From NCBI RefSeq assembly GCF_000518705.1, contig NZ_JAEC01000013.1, positions 1 through 64,000 of the forward strand: a stretch of 64,000 nucleotides of DNA, given 5' to 3'. Made by a program: the position numbers and the translations under genes. The notes under the pieces are model-generated. The model searched no databases. It had not been told where the DNA came from and saw nothing but the letters and a program-made list of their open reading frames with translations. Positions 18,483-28,431 of the stretch are shown piece after piece (the stretch's first letter is position 1; every line of letters begins with the position of its first letter). The DNA is from Shewanella colwelliana ATCC 39565. Lineage in GTDB: Bacteria > Pseudomonadota > Gammaproteobacteria > Enterobacterales > Shewanellaceae.

Positions 18483-18511
18483 CGGGCGTTACGGGGAAAC
18501 TCTAACGCCCG
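18483..18511 (+). other. Hairpin between dnaK and dnaJ
   Basis: Perfect nine-base stem CGGGCGTTA/TAACGCCCG with an 11-base loop and no U-tract. It probably stabilises the dnaK mRNA 3' end or tunes dnaJ expression rather than terminating. Confidence 0.6.
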
Positions 18512-18544
18512 TTCGTACAACTCTAGCGCAGAAAGTGTGAGATT

Positions 18545-19675
18545 ATGTCAAAGCGAGATTATTACGAAGTATTAGGCGTAGGTCGTGACGCCAGCGAACG
18601 TGAAATTAAAAAGGCTTACAAACGTTTAGCCATGAAATTTCACCCAGATCGCAATCCTGGCGACAAAGCGGCTGAAACCAGCTTTAAAGAAGTTAAAGAA
18701 GCTTACGAAATACTAACCGATAGCGATAAGAAAGCGGCCTATGATCAGTTTGGTCATGCGGGCGTTGACCCTAATCGCGGCGGTGGTGGATTCGGTGGCA
18801 ACGCTGATTTCGGTGATGTTTTCGGTGATGTTTTCGGTGATATTTTTGGCGGCGGTCGTCGTGGTGGCCAGCGTCAAGCGGCACGTGGTAGTGACCTGCG
18901 GTACAACCTAGAGTTATCGCTAGAAGAAGCCGTTAAAGGCTTAACTAAAGAGCTACGTATTCCAACACTGGCTGCGTGTGATAGCTGCGATGGAAGCGGT
19001 GCTAAGAAAGGGTCTTCTCCCACCACTTGTGGTACCTGTCATGGTCAAGGCCAAGTACAGATGCGCCAAGGTTTCTTTGCGGTACAACAAGCCTGTCCAA
19101 CCTGTCATGGTCGCGGTAAGATCATTAAAGATCCTTGCAACAAGTGTCATGGTGAAGGCCGTGTTGAGAAGAGCAAAACCCTATCGGTTAAAATTCCAGC
19201 TGGTGTAGATACTGGCGACCGTATTCGTCTTTCTGGTGAAGGTGAAGCGGGAGAATTTGGTGCACCACCTGGTGACTTATATGTGCAAGTCACCGTGCGT
19301 GAACATGCCATTTTTGTTCGTGATGGTAACAACCTCTACTGCGAAGTGCCTATCTCATTTAGCACGGCAGCCTTGGGCGGTGAGATTGAAGTGCCGACGT
19401 TAGATGGTAAGGTTAACCTTAAGATCCCATCTGAGACGCAAACCGGCCGTATGTTCCGTCTACGTGGTAAGGGTGTTAAGTCTGTTCGTAGTCATGCTGT
19501 CGGTGATCTACTTTGTAAGGTGGTGATGGAAACACCGGTTAATTTGAGCGACAAGCAAAAAGAGCTGTTGCGTGAATTTGACAATACCCTTACTGGTGCG
19601 TCAAAGAAACATAGCCCTAAGGCTGAAGGTTTCTTCGATGGCGTGAAGAAGTTTTTCCAAGACTTGAATAGTTAA
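18545..19675 (+). CDS. dnaJ: Co-chaperone DnaJ (Hsp40)
   Basis: Stimulates DnaK ATPase and delivers substrates. 376 residues with all type-I domains: J domain (about 1-70) with the HPD triad in KFHPDRNPG, a Gly/Phe region with the repeat [15 protein letters not shown], a zinc-finger domain with four CxxCxGxG motifs ([32 protein letters not shown]; about 143-205) and the C-terminal substrate domains. It lies 89 bases after dnaK in the same heat-shock operon. Confidence 0.98.
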   Translation: MSKRDYYEVLGVGRDASEREIKKAYKRLAMKFHPDRNPGDKAAETSFKEVKEAYEILTDSDKKAAYDQFGHAGVDPNRGGGGFGGNADFGDVFGDVFGDIFGGGRRGGQRQAARGSDLRYNLELSLEEAVKGLTKELRIPTLAACDSCDGSGAKKGSSPTTCGTCHGQGQVQMRQGFFAVQQACPTCHGRGKIIKDPCNKCHGEGRVEKSKTLSVKIPAGVDTGDRIRLSGEGEAGEFGAPPGDLYVQVTVREHAIFVRDGNNLYCEVPISFSTAALGGEIEVPTLDGKVNLKIPSETQTGRMFRLRGKGVKSVRSHAVGDLLCKVVMETPVNLSDKQKELLREFDNTLTGASKKHSPKAEGFFDGVKKFFQDLNS

Positions 19676-19693
19676 GTCTATTTGTAAGAAAAT

Positions 19694-19720
19694 AAAAACC
19701 TCGCTATGCGAGGTTTTTTT
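19694..19720 (+). terminator. Intrinsic terminator of dnaKJ
   Basis: ACCTCGC/GCGAGGT stem with a short tat loop, A-run before and seven U after. Confidence 0.92.
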
Positions 19721-19766
19721 ATAGCTAGCTCAATACTACCCAACGACAATAAAGGATTATCGCCCC

Positions 19767-20555
19767 ATGAAACCGCTTATGATGCTTGTTATTTTAACGC
19801 TGCTTGCTGGTTGCGCGACACATCAGTCACCTACTGGGCGAGGGCAAACCTTGCTGTTTTCTGCTCAGGAGATGGATCAGATGGGGGCCGCTTCATTTGA
19901 AGAGATGAAAAAGCAGCAACCACTCAGTAAGAATCGTCAAGTCAATCAGTACGTGGCTTGTGTTGCTGAGCGAATCACAGCGGTACTGCCGGGCCAACAA
20001 CCTAACTGGGAAGTCGTTGTGTTTGAGTCTGAGCAGGTTAATGCTTTTGCGCTACCCGGCGGACACATTGGTGTTTATACCGGTTTACTTAAGGTCGCTA
20101 ATAATCAAGATCAACTTGCGACAGTCATTGGCCATGAGGTGGCCCACGTTTTAGCCAATCATAGTAATGAGCAGGTGTCGCGTGCACAAATGACGGGGGT
20201 CGGTATGCAGCTTGCCAACGTTGCATTGGATGCGGGTGGCGTGAGTAATAAAGATCTCTATATGTCAGCGTTAGGCTTGGGGGCTCAGGTTGGCTTTATT
20301 CTCCCTTATGGGCGTGAGCAGGAGAGCGAAGCCGATATTATGGGCGTTGAGTTGATGGCTCGAGCAGGTTTTGATCCTAGCCAAAGCATATTGTTATGGC
20401 AGAATATGGCTAAAGCGGGTGGCAGCCAGGGGCCAGAACTATTATCGACTCACCCTTCACATGATCACCGAATTGCTGATTTGCAACAGATGCAAGCTAA
20501 GGTATTGCCGTTATATCAGAACACACAATCCAGTGTAAAAAATAGCTGTGAGTAA
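19767..20555 (+). CDS. M48-family metalloprotease lipoprotein (LoiP/YcaL-like)
   Basis: Probable outer-membrane-anchored zinc endopeptidase of envelope quality control. 262 residues: a lipoprotein signal with lipobox LAGC (Cys16), then a minigluzincin domain with the HEVAH zinc site (123-127) and the third ligand in GREQESEADIMG. A late STHPSHDHRI motif is typical of M48 family proteins such as LoiP. Start ATG 19767, AAAGGA about ten bases upstream. It follows the heat-shock operon but is separated by a terminator. LoiP versus YcaL cannot be decided here. Confidence 0.88.
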   Translation: MKPLMMLVILTLLAGCATHQSPTGRGQTLLFSAQEMDQMGAASFEEMKKQQPLSKNRQVNQYVACVAERITAVLPGQQPNWEVVVFESEQVNAFALPGGHIGVYTGLLKVANNQDQLATVIGHEVAHVLANHSNEQVSRAQMTGVGMQLANVALDAGGVSNKDLYMSALGLGAQVGFILPYGREQESEADIMGVELMARAGFDPSQSILLWQNMAKAGGSQGPELLSTHPSHDHRIADLQQMQAKVLPLYQNTQSSVKNSCE

Positions 20556-20636
20556 ACTGCTATTAATGGGTTTTTTATCACATTCTATGTTAAAATTCCG
20601 CGCGAAATTAATTGAATCTATGAGAGTACAATCATT

Positions 20637-21254
20637 ATGTCTGAGAAGTTCACCACAATTGAACAGCACGCAAGCTATGGTGTCGGTCGTCAACTAGGCG
20701 AGCAATTAGCTGCAAACTCTTTTGAAGGTATTGATATTTCAGCTGTTCAAGTTGGTTTATCTGACGCATTTGACGGTAAAGAGAGCGCTGTTTCTATGCA
20801 AGATCTTCAAACTGCCTTCACTGAAATCAGTCAGCGTATTCAGAAGGTTCAAGAAGAAGCCGCAGCGGTAGCTTCTGCAGAGGGCGATACTTTCTTAGCT
20901 GAAAACCAAAAGCGTGATGGTGTTGTTACCCTTGAGTCTGGTCTACAGTACGAAATCATTAACGAAGGTAACGGTGACAAGCCTGGTTACGATTCAACTG
21001 TACGTACTCACTACCATGGTACTTTCATCTCTGGTGATGTATTCGATAGCTCTGTATTGCGTGATCAGCCAGCTGAATTCCCAGTATCAGGTGTGATTGC
21101 TGGTTGGACAGAAGCACTTCAACTTATGCCTGTGGGTGCTAAGTGGAAGCTATATGTTCCTCATCACCTAGCCTATGGCGAGCGTGGAGCGGGTGCTTCA
21201 ATTCCTCCATACTCAGCGTTAGTATTTGAAGTTGAGTTACTCGACATCATTTAA
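20637..21254 (+). CDS. fklB: FKBP-type peptidyl-prolyl cis-trans isomerase FklB
   Basis: Cytosolic proline isomerase of 205 residues, matching FklB length and layout: an N-terminal dimerisation domain (about 1-95, TIEQHASYGVGRQLGEQL) and an FKBP domain (about 110-205) with VFDSSVLRDQPAEFPV, GVIAGWTEALQLMPVG and LAYGERGAGASIPPYSALVFEVELL. No signal peptide, which argues against FkpA. Monocistronic with its own terminator. Confidence 0.95.
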   Translation: MSEKFTTIEQHASYGVGRQLGEQLAANSFEGIDISAVQVGLSDAFDGKESAVSMQDLQTAFTEISQRIQKVQEEAAAVASAEGDTFLAENQKRDGVVTLESGLQYEIINEGNGDKPGYDSTVRTHYHGTFISGDVFDSSVLRDQPAEFPVSGVIAGWTEALQLMPVGAKWKLYVPHHLAYGERGAGASIPPYSALVFEVELLDII

Positions 21255-21261
21255 TAAAAAT

Positions 21262-21289
21262 GCCTAAGCTATCGCTTAGGCTTTTTTTT
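21262..21289 (+). terminator. Intrinsic terminator of fklB
   Basis: Perfect GCCTAAGC/GCTTAGGC stem with a four-base loop and eight U, eight bases after the stop codon. Confidence 0.93.
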
Positions 21290-21374
21290 GAAATAGAAAA
21301 ACCATTATCAGTCTAGAGCTGTTGCCATAGTGCAGTGTGCGATTGGTATCAATAATTTGTGCAGGGAGAAGTAG

Positions 21375-22190
21375 ATGACAGAGCAAGTAAGAGTGGCTAT
21401 TACTGGTGGCAGCGGTCGTATGGGCCGAACTCTTATTGAATCGGCCAAGTTAAGTAGCAATATCTTTTTAGGTGCTGCGATTGAGCGTGCTGGTTCGACA
21501 TTGATTGGAGTAGATGCCGGCGAGCTCGCAGGTGTTGGTGCCATGAATGTTGCTATTACGGATTCTCTTGATCATGCCGTCGATGATTTCGACGTCCTGA
21601 TCGATTTTACTTCGCCAGAAGCTAGTGTCGTACATACCGATTGGTGTTCGCGTAATGGTAAGGCGATTGTGATTGGAACCACGGGTTTTAATCATGCACA
21701 GAAAGAGCAGATTGCTGCTTACAGTGAATCCACTCCTATCGTGATGGCACCCAATATGTCTGTTGGCGTCAACTTGATGTGGCGCCTGCTTGAGTTGGCG
21801 GCCGAAGTAATGGGTGATTACACTGATATTGAGATCATTGAAGGTCACCATCGCCATAAGAAAGATGCGCCGTCAGGTACAGCGTTGAAAATGGGAGAGG
21901 TGATTGCCGAGGTGCTGGGACGTGATCTTGAAAAGTGTGCCATTTATGGCCGCGAAGGGATCACCGAAGAGCGTAGTCGTGAGACCATAGGTTTCTCAAC
22001 CATTCGTGCCGGTGATATCGTTGGTGAGCACACTGCGATGTTTGCTGATATTGGTGAGCGTCTGGAAATCACCCATAAGGCTTCGAGTCGCATGACTTTT
22101 GCCAATGGTGCAATGCGCGCCGCGTTTTGGCTTGGTGACCAAGGTCCCGGTCTTTACGATATGCAGCAGGTCTTAGGCCTGAAAGATTGA
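21375..22190 (+). CDS. dapB: 4-hydroxy-tetrahydrodipicolinate reductase
   Basis: Lysine and diaminopimelate pathway enzyme: NAD(P)H reduction of hydroxy-tetrahydrodipicolinate. 271 residues. The N-terminal Rossmann site is [14 protein letters not shown]; the catalytic [16 protein letters not shown] segment has the active-site His and Lys. Start ATG 21375 with GGGAGAAGTAG upstream. It is followed by a strong terminator, so it is not cotranscribed with carAB although the order dapB-carA-carB is common in this group. Confidence 0.97.
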   Translation: MTEQVRVAITGGSGRMGRTLIESAKLSSNIFLGAAIERAGSTLIGVDAGELAGVGAMNVAITDSLDHAVDDFDVLIDFTSPEASVVHTDWCSRNGKAIVIGTTGFNHAQKEQIAAYSESTPIVMAPNMSVGVNLMWRLLELAAEVMGDYTDIEIIEGHHRHKKDAPSGTALKMGEVIAEVLGRDLEKCAIYGREGITEERSRETIGFSTIRAGDIVGEHTAMFADIGERLEITHKASSRMTFANGAMRAAFWLGDQGPGLYDMQQVLGLKD

Positions 22191-22194
22191 TTTA

Positions 22195-22222
22195 AAAAAA
22201 CGCCTATATGGCGTTTTTTTTT
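22195..22222 (+). terminator. Intrinsic terminator of dapB
   Basis: ACGCC/GGCGT stem with an A-run before and nine T after, directly following the stop codon. Confidence 0.9.
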
Positions 22223-22271
22223 GAAAAACTTACCCACTAGCTATAGACGAATTTAGGTTTGACCTATAGAA

Positions 22272-22301
22272 TTGACGGAATTTGTCAAAATTTCGTATTT
22301 T
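22272..22301 (+). promoter_or_regulatory. Probable promoter of carAB
   Basis: -35 TTGACG (22272-22277), 18-base spacer, -10 TATTTT (22296-22301), about 75 bases before carA. I found no convincing ArgR or PurR operator in the leader. Confidence 0.45.
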
Positions 22302-22374
22302 AGCGAAAGTTGGTATTTTAAATATAACATAAAACCCTATTATTCAGTGGCTTGGCTCTTTTTCGGAGGTCGCG

Positions 22375-23520
22375 TTGACAAAGTCTGCCTTACTCGTACT
22401 CGAAGATGGAACCGTATTCTCTGGCACAGCAATTGGTGCCGATGGTCTTGCAGTTGGTGAAGTTGTTTTTAACACTTCAATGACTGGTTACCAAGAGATT
22501 CTTACAGATCCTTCCTATTCTCGTCAAATCGTTACTTTGACTTACCCTCACATTGGTAACACAGGTACCAACAGTGAAGATACCGAATCTAATGCAGTTC
22601 ATGCATGTGGGTTAATTATTAGAGATCTGCCTCTAATTGCAAGTAACTTCAGAAATCAGCAATCCCTAAGTGACTACTTAAAAGCCAACAATGTTGTCGG
22701 TATTGCAGATATCGATACGCGTAAATTGACGCGTATTTTAAGGGAGAAAGGGGCTCAGGCTGGCGCAATATTAGTCGGTGATTTGGATGAAGCTAAAGCA
22801 CTTGAAGCGGCTAAGGCGTTCCCTGGATTGAAAGGCATGGATTTAGCCAAAGAAGTGACCACTGCATCTCAGTATCAATGGCGTAGTGGAAGCTGGCGTC
22901 TTGTGGGTGGTTTACCCCTTGATACCCCTGAGTCCGAGCTTAAGTTTAAAGTTGTTGCCTATGATTATGGCGTTAAACGCAACATTTTACGTATGCTGGT
23001 TGATCGCGGTTGTGATGTGACGGTTGTTCCTGCACAGACTTCTGCTGCAGACGTACTTGCAATGAATCCTGATGGTATATTTTTGTCTAACGGTCCTGGT
23101 GACCCAGAGCCATGTGATTATGCCATTAGAGCGATTCAAGATATCTTGAAGACTGACATTCCTGTTTTTGGTATCTGTTTAGGCCATCAATTATTGGCAC
23201 TGGCCTCTGGTGCAAAAACCTTGAAGATGAAGTTTGGTCATCATGGTGCTAACCACCCTGTGAGTAATATCGAACAAGGCAATGTGATGATCACCAGTCA
23301 AAACCATGGTTTTGCTGCCGATGAAACTAGCCTGCCAGCTAACATTAAGGTGACCCATAAATCGCTATTTGATGGTTCATTACAAGGTATTCATCTAACG
23401 GATAAACCTGCATTTAGCTTCCAGGGCCACCCTGAAGCGAGTCCAGGCCCTAATGATGCGGCCCCATTGTTTGATCATTTCATTGAGTTGATCGAACAGT
23501 ATCGTCACAACGCTAAGTAG
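22375..23520 (+). CDS. carA: Carbamoyl phosphate synthase small (glutaminase) subunit
   Basis: Releases ammonia from glutamine for carbamoyl phosphate synthesis, feeding arginine and pyrimidines. 381 residues: an N-terminal CarA domain (about 1-150) and a class-I glutamine amidotransferase domain with the nucleophile Cys in [11 protein letters not shown] and the His in [11 protein letters not shown]. The start is TTG 22375, set by a strong CGGAGGT site five bases upstream. carB follows after 20 bases. Confidence 0.97.
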   Translation: MTKSALLVLEDGTVFSGTAIGADGLAVGEVVFNTSMTGYQEILTDPSYSRQIVTLTYPHIGNTGTNSEDTESNAVHACGLIIRDLPLIASNFRNQQSLSDYLKANNVVGIADIDTRKLTRILREKGAQAGAILVGDLDEAKALEAAKAFPGLKGMDLAKEVTTASQYQWRSGSWRLVGGLPLDTPESELKFKVVAYDYGVKRNILRMLVDRGCDVTVVPAQTSAADVLAMNPDGIFLSNGPGDPEPCDYAIRAIQDILKTDIPVFGICLGHQLLALASGAKTLKMKFGHHGANHPVSNIEQGNVMITSQNHGFAADETSLPANIKVTHKSLFDGSLQGIHLTDKPAFSFQGHPEASPGPNDAAPLFDHFIELIEQYRHNAK

Positions 23521-23540
23521 TCCGGGAGAAGGTTTCAGCA

Positions 23541-26500
23541 ATGCCAAAACGTACAGATATAAAAAGTATTCTAATCCTGGGTGCAGGCCCAATTGTGATT
23601 GGTCAAGCATGTGAGTTTGACTACTCGGGTGCCCAGGCTTGTAAAGCGCTGCGTGAAGAGGGTTACCGTGTCATTTTGGTCAACTCTAACCCAGCGACCA
23701 TTATGACCGACCCTGAGATGGCCGATGCGACCTATATTGAGCCAATTCATTGGGAAGTGGTACGCAACATTATCGCCAAAGAGCGTCCTGATGCGATTCT
23801 ACCAACCATGGGTGGTCAAACTGCATTGAACTGTGCACTGCGTCTAGAAAGCGAAGGCGTGCTTGCCGAATTTAATGTCGAGATGATTGGCGCGACTGCC
23901 GATGCGATTGATAAGGCTGAAGATCGCAGCCGCTTCGATGAAGCGATGAAAGCCATTGGTCTCGAGTGTCCACGTGCAGGTATTGCTCGTAGCATGGAAG
24001 ATGCTTATGGCGTACTCGAACAAGTGGGTTTCCCTTGTATTATTCGTCCATCATTTACGATGGGCGGTAGTGGCGGTGGTATCGCCTATAACAAGGAGGA
24101 GTTTGAAGAGATCTGCTCTCAAGGCCTTGACCTGTCACCAACCAACGAACTGCTTATTGATGAGTCGTTAATTGGTTGGAAAGAGTATGAGATGGAAGTG
24201 GTTCGTGACCGCAATGATAACTGCATCATTGTCTGTTCAATTGAAAACTTCGATCCAATGGGTGTTCATACGGGTGACTCTATCACTGTGGCACCAGCGC
24301 AAACATTAACAGATAAAGAATACCAGCTGATGCGCAATGCATCACTTGCTGTGTTACGCGAGATTGGTGTTGAAACCGGCGGCTCAAACGTACAGTTTGG
24401 TATTAACCCAATTGATGGCCGTATGGTGATCATTGAGATGAACCCACGAGTTTCACGCTCTTCTGCGCTAGCATCGAAAGCGACGGGTTTCCCGATTGCT
24501 AAAATCGCGGCTAAGTTGGCGGTTGGTTTCACCCTTGATGAGCTAAGTAACGATATCACTGGTGGTGCGACACCGGCATCTTTTGAGCCAGCCATCGATT
24601 ACGTGGTGACTAAAGTGCCACGTTTTAATTTCGAAAAATTTGCTGGTGCAAATGACCGACTCACCACTCAGATGAAATCTGTGGGTGAAGTGATGGCGAT
24701 AGGTCGTACATTCCAAGAGTCATTGCAAAAAGCACTGCGCGGCCTTGAAGTTGGTGTGAATGGTTTAGATTCCATTATCGATATCCAAGAAGCCGATGCG
24801 CTAACGCGTATTCGCCATGAGCTTAAAGAGCCTGGTGCCGAACGTATTTGGTATATTGCCGATGCCTTCCGTGCGGGACTCAGTCTTGATGATGTCTTTA
24901 AGTTAACTAATATCGACCCGTGGTTCTTGGTTCAGATTGAAGAGCTACTGGCGCTTGAAGGCCAAGTAAAAGAGTCAAGTATCTCTAGTATGGACAAGGA
25001 TTTCTTGTTCAAGCTAAAGCGTAAAGGTTTTTCTGATTCTCGTCTTGCCGAACTGATGGCGGTCAGCGAATCTGAGATGCGCAAGCTGCGCTATCGCCAT
25101 GAGATCCACCCTGTTTATAAGCGTGTTGATACCTGTGCGGCTGAGTTCTCAACGGATACAGCCTATATGTACTCGACCTACGAGGAAGAGTGTGAGGCTA
25201 ATCCATCTAACCGTGACAAAATCATGGTATTGGGTGGTGGTCCAAACCGTATTGGCCAAGGTATTGAGTTCGATTACTGTTGTGTTCATGCGGCGCTTGC
25301 GCTTCGTGAAGATGGTTACGAGACCATTATGGTTAACTGTAACCCTGAAACGGTTTCAACCGACTATGATACTTCAGACAGACTCTACTTTGAGTCAGTG
25401 ACGCTTGAAGATGTTTTGGAAATTGTTCGTATCGAACAGCCTAAGGGCGTGATTGTACAATATGGCGGCCAGACACCGCTTAAATTGGCTCGCGATCTAG
25501 AGGCTGCGGGTGTACCTATCATTGGTACTAGCCCTGATGCTATCGACCGCGCTGAGGACCGTGAGCGTTTTCAGCAAGCGATTCAGCGTTTAGAGATGAA
25601 GCAACCTGAAAACGATACCGTGACAACGGTTGAAGGTGCGGTTATTTCTGCTGAGCGTATCGGTTATCCATTGGTTGTGCGCCCATCGTATGTATTAGGT
25701 GGCCGAGCGATGGAGATAGTGTATGACGAGCAAGACTTGCGTCGTTACTTCAATGAAGCTGTGAGTGTATCCAATGCATCGCCAGTATTGCTTGATCGCT
25801 TCTTAGATAATGCGACAGAAGTCGATATTGATGCAATCTGTGACGGTAAGACGGTAGTGGTTGGCGCTATCATGGAGCATATCGAACAAGCGGGTGTTCA
25901 CTCAGGTGACTCTGGTTGTTCACTGCCTCCTTACACGCTGAGTCAAGAGATCCAAGACCAGATGCGTGAACAGGTGACAAAGCTTGCAATGGAACTAGGT
26001 GTTATTGGCTTGATGAACGTGCAGTTTGCCGTACAAGAAAACAACATCTACATGATTGAGGTTAACCCTCGTGCCGCGCGCACCGTGCCATTCGTATCGA
26101 AAGCAACCGGTGTGCCATTAGCTAAAATCGCAGCACGTGTGATGGCTGGCCAATCACTTGAAGAGCAAGGCTTCACAAAAGAAGTGATCCCACCTTTCTA
26201 TTCAGTGAAAGAGGTGGTTTTACCATTCAACAAGTTCCCTGGTGTTGACCCATTGCTTGGCCCTGAAATGCGTTCAACCGGTGAAGTGATGGGTGTAGGT
26301 GATACGTTTGCCGAAGCCTACGCAAAAGCGCAGCTTGGTGCGACATCAGAAGTACCTAAGTCTGGGCGTGCATTACTGTCAGTGCGTAACAGTGACAAAA
26401 ACCGCGTTGCCGATTTAGCGGCTAAGTTGATTGAGCTTGGTTACGAAATCGATGCCACTCACGGTACCGCAGTTGTGTTAGGCGAAGCGGGTATTAATCC

Positions 26501-26762
26501 GCGTTTAGTGAACAAGGTTCATGAAGGTCGTCCTCATATTCTTGACCGTATCAAGAACGATGAATACACCTACATTGTGAACACCACTGAAGGTCGTCAA
26601 GCAATTGAAGACTCGCGTCAGTTACGCCGCGGTGCATTGCGTTATAAAGTGAACTACACCACAACATTGAATGCCGCCTTTGCAACATGCATGGCGCATG
26701 CTGCGGATGACCGCACGACAGTGACCTCGGTACAAGAGCTTCATCAGCGCATTAAAGGCTAA
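23541..26762 (+). CDS. carB: Carbamoyl phosphate synthase large subunit
   Basis: Makes carbamoyl phosphate from ammonia, bicarbonate and two ATP, partnered with CarA. 1073 residues, full length, with two homologous ATP-grasp halves (about 1-400 and 550-935), each opening with a GxGPxxIGQ-type loop ([35 protein letters not shown]), an oligomerisation domain between them and a C-terminal allosteric MGS-like domain. GGAGAAGG precedes ATG 23541. Operon with carA; a terminator follows. Confidence 0.98.
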   Translation: MPKRTDIKSILILGAGPIVIGQACEFDYSGAQACKALREEGYRVILVNSNPATIMTDPEMADATYIEPIHWEVVRNIIAKERPDAILPTMGGQTALNCALRLESEGVLAEFNVEMIGATADAIDKAEDRSRFDEAMKAIGLECPRAGIARSMEDAYGVLEQVGFPCIIRPSFTMGGSGGGIAYNKEEFEEICSQGLDLSPTNELLIDESLIGWKEYEMEVVRDRNDNCIIVCSIENFDPMGVHTGDSITVAPAQTLTDKEYQLMRNASLAVLREIGVETGGSNVQFGINPIDGRMVIIEMNPRVSRSSALASKATGFPIAKIAAKLAVGFTLDELSNDITGGATPASFEPAIDYVVTKVPRFNFEKFAGANDRLTTQMKSVGEVMAIGRTFQESLQKALRGLEVGVNGLDSIIDIQEADALTRIRHELKEPGAERIWYIADAFRAGLSLDDVFKLTNIDPWFLVQIEELLALEGQVKESSISSMDKDFLFKLKRKGFSDSRLAELMAVSESEMRKLRYRHEIHPVYKRVDTCAAEFSTDTAYMYSTYEEECEANPSNRDKIMVLGGGPNRIGQGIEFDYCCVHAALALREDGYETIMVNCNPETVSTDYDTSDRLYFESVTLEDVLEIVRIEQPKGVIVQYGGQTPLKLARDLEAAGVPIIGTSPDAIDRAEDRERFQQAIQRLEMKQPENDTVTTVEGAVISAERIGYPLVVRPSYVLGGRAMEIVYDEQDLRRYFNEAVSVSNASPVLLDRFLDNATEVDIDAICDGKTVVVGAIMEHIEQAGVHSGDSGCSLPPYTLSQEIQDQMREQVTKLAMELGVIGLMNVQFAVQENNIYMIEVNPRAARTVPFVSKATGVPLAKIAARVMAGQSLEEQGFTKEVIPPFYSVKEVVLPFNKFPGVDPLLGPEMRSTGEVMGVGDTFAEAYAKAQLGATSEVPKSGRALLSVRNSDKNRVADLAAKLIELGYEIDATHGTAVVLGEAGINPRLVNKVHEGRPHILDRIKNDEYTYIVNTTEGRQAIEDSRQLRRGALRYKVNYTTTLNAAFATCMAHAADDRTTVTSVQELHQRIKG

Positions 26763-26777
26763 TAGTCTTTGAGTTGC

Positions 26778-26804
26778 AAAAAGGCCGCTTCGCGGCCTTT
26801 TTTA
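26778..26804 (+). terminator. Intrinsic terminator of carAB
   Basis: AAAGGCCGC/GCGGCCTTT stem with a three-base loop and a T-run. Confidence 0.93.
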
Positions 26805-27001
26805 TGGCTTGATTTTGGTGTTAGTAATGGGATAGAAAACACAGTTCTATCTGCGCTATGCTTATCTGTGTGTGATTAAATAGCATCTCGCGGCATCACG
26901 ATATAGAATAGAGCTATTCCATGCATTATTTTACTTAGTCAGTGACCCGACAATGGTCAGGCTGGCTAGGATGCTTTTGTTTTAAGGAGACAATCGTTCC
27001 T

Positions 27002-27478
27002 ATGAATAAGGTTCCGATGACAGTTGTTGGCGCAGAGATGCTGCGCAAAGAGTTAGATTATTTAAAGTTCGATAAGCGTCCTAAGATTGCTGAAGCCATT
27101 GGTATTGCCAGAGAGCTGGGTGATTTGAAAGAGAATGCCGAATATCATGCAGCCCGCGAAGAGCAAGGCCTGTGCGAAGCTCGTGTACGTGACATCGAAG
27201 GTAAGCTGTCAAATGTGCAAATCATTGATGTGACCAAAATGGAAAACACTGGGCGTGTTATTTTTGGTACCACGGTGACCATTCTGAACTTAGATACCGA
27301 AGAGGAGTCAACCTACCGTATTGTGGGAGAAGATGAAGCTAACATCAAAGAGAACTTACTGTCAGTGAGCTCGCCTATTGCGCGTGGTTTAGTGGGTAAA
27401 AGCTTAGACGATGAAATCTCTATCACCACTCCTGGCGGTACCAGTGATTTTGAAATCATTAAAGTTGAGTACATCTAA
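27002..27478 (+). CDS. greA: Transcription elongation factor GreA
   Basis: Binds the RNA polymerase secondary channel and stimulates transcript cleavage in backtracked complexes. From ATG 27002 it is 158 residues, the family length; the open frame back to 26942 adds 20 residues unlike GreA and is rejected. The N-terminal coiled coil carries the catalytic tip [18 protein letters not shown] (acidic D and E); the C-terminal FKBP-like domain starts at about 80. The AAGGAG site at about 26985 is somewhat far (12 bases) from this ATG. Confidence 0.96.
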   Translation: MNKVPMTVVGAEMLRKELDYLKFDKRPKIAEAIGIARELGDLKENAEYHAAREEQGLCEARVRDIEGKLSNVQIIDVTKMENTGRVIFGTTVTILNLDTEEESTYRIVGEDEANIKENLLSVSSPIARGLVGKSLDDEISITTPGGTSDFEIIKVEYI

Positions 27479-27498
27479 TTTCATCGTTTGATGTCCAT

Positions 27499-27525
27499 AA
27501 AAACCGCTTTATAGCGGTTTTTTTA
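27499..27525 (+). terminator. Intrinsic terminator of greA
   Basis: AAACCGCT/AGCGGTTT stem around a short tta loop, then a T-run. Confidence 0.92.
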
Positions 27526-27631
27526 TGTTTGTTTGATATTAAAGCTCATAACAGCGTGATTAATGGTTTTAATCCTTAGAGTGCTGTGTTTATATATCAG
27601 CGTAAAGTAATGTAGTGAGTAAGGTGGTTTA

Positions 27632-28156
27632 GTGCGATTATTGTGGTTGGTAGGATCTATTTTGTTGCTCATTGGGGGACTCTGTTTGTCACCTATGTCA
27701 GCAAGTGCGTCTGCCATAAACCAACAGCATACGCTGATCGCTGGGAACAATTTGAATGCTGAGGGTCAGCCACTATCTGTTCAAAGTGCTAAGGTCGATA
27801 CTGCCACAATGTTTAACATCATGGAGTCATCACTAAAGACGTCACTGGATACAGAAAGTGATGTTCAAGGTCGGCATCTGCAACACAAAGAGAGCAAGAG
27901 CTCAGAATATGCGCCGCTGGTGTCGCAACGATTAATCAGCTTCGCACAGTATGAACGTCTGCATAGTCGGCCTGACTACCAACTGGTATTTGAATTTATC
28001 TCCCCACCAATTCCTTCATTAACCGTGGGCTATCGTATGGATTTTAAACCTGCCGTCGATTGGCAGCTGCATATTGATGGCTCATCTTTTAGGCTTTCTG
28101 CATGGAAAGAATCTAATCTTCTTTACCGTTTATCTCATACCCGCTCCGCTAGCTAA
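27632..28156 (+). CDS. VemP-like secreted translation-arrest peptide controlling secD2-secF2
   Basis: 174 residues, GTG start (27632) with AAGGTGG (27621-27627) upstream. A clear Sec signal peptide (LLWLVGSILLLIGGLCL, cleavage near ASA, about 27) is followed by a low-complexity body. The C-terminus FRLSAWKESNLLYRLS (about 153-168, Trp158) closely matches the VemP arrest motif of Vibrio alginolyticus, which I recall as HRISGWKETNAMYVAL. In VemP the stall is about 13 residues after that Trp and three before the stop; the same offset here gives Arg171, also three before the end. Like vemP, it lies directly upstream of a second secD-secF pair. In Vibrio, active export pulls on the chain and relieves arrest; poor export prolongs it and opens secD2 translation. 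Function here is inferred from motif and position. Confidence 0.82.
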   Translation: MRLLWLVGSILLLIGGLCLSPMSASASAINQQHTLIAGNNLNAEGQPLSVQSAKVDTATMFNIMESSLKTSLDTESDVQGRHLQHKESKSSEYAPLVSQRLISFAQYERLHSRPDYQLVFEFISPPIPSLTVGYRMDFKPAVDWQLHIDGSSFRLSAWKESNLLYRLSHTRSAS

Positions 28157-28431
28157 ATACTATTAAGCCCTTTCAGGCTTATCAATCGAGAACAGTCCAT
28201 TCCCGCTTTATCTGGTGGGTCAATACAGCGTGCTTATCTTTAGCACCTGTGAGTTTGTTCTAGCGCTTATCATTTACCTATAAATCGTTACAGGTTATCC
28301 GCGCTAAGGCACTGTTCTCGACATTTTAGACGGCAACGCAGATTAGCGATTAACCCACCTTCTAGGGGCGGTTTTTCACTGTTCAGTCGTCGACATTTTG
28401 CGTATTTAGTGAAGATAAAGAGCAAAGAAGT
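28157..28431 (+). promoter_or_regulatory. Structured intergenic RNA between the arrest peptide and secD2
   Basis: 275 bases with nested complementarity. A perfect ten-base stem CGAGAACAGT/ACTGTTCTCG (28187-28196 with 28311-28320) encloses GTGCT/AGCAC (28230-28246) and TAGCGC/GCGCTA (28261-28266 with 28301-28306). A TAAGCC/GGCTTA hairpin (28164-28181) sits just past the arrest-peptide stop, within reach of a stalled ribosome. GGTGGGT (28214-28220) can also pair with ACCCACC (28353-28359). The purine-rich secD2 site AAAGAAG (28424-28430) is complementary to CTTCTTT inside the arrest-motif codons (28118-28124). This fits a switch in which a stalled ribosome changes access to secD2; the actual fold is not established. 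Confidence 0.6.

Noticed and set aside
18785..18865. Short tandem DNA repeat, possible CRISPR or phase-variation tract
   Set aside because: It encodes the normal Gly/Phe-rich linker of DnaJ ([12 protein letters not shown]); ordinary for the family.
26942..27001. Extended GreA N-terminus
   Set aside because: The 20 extra residues precede the conserved GreA start and run through the AAGGAG site itself.
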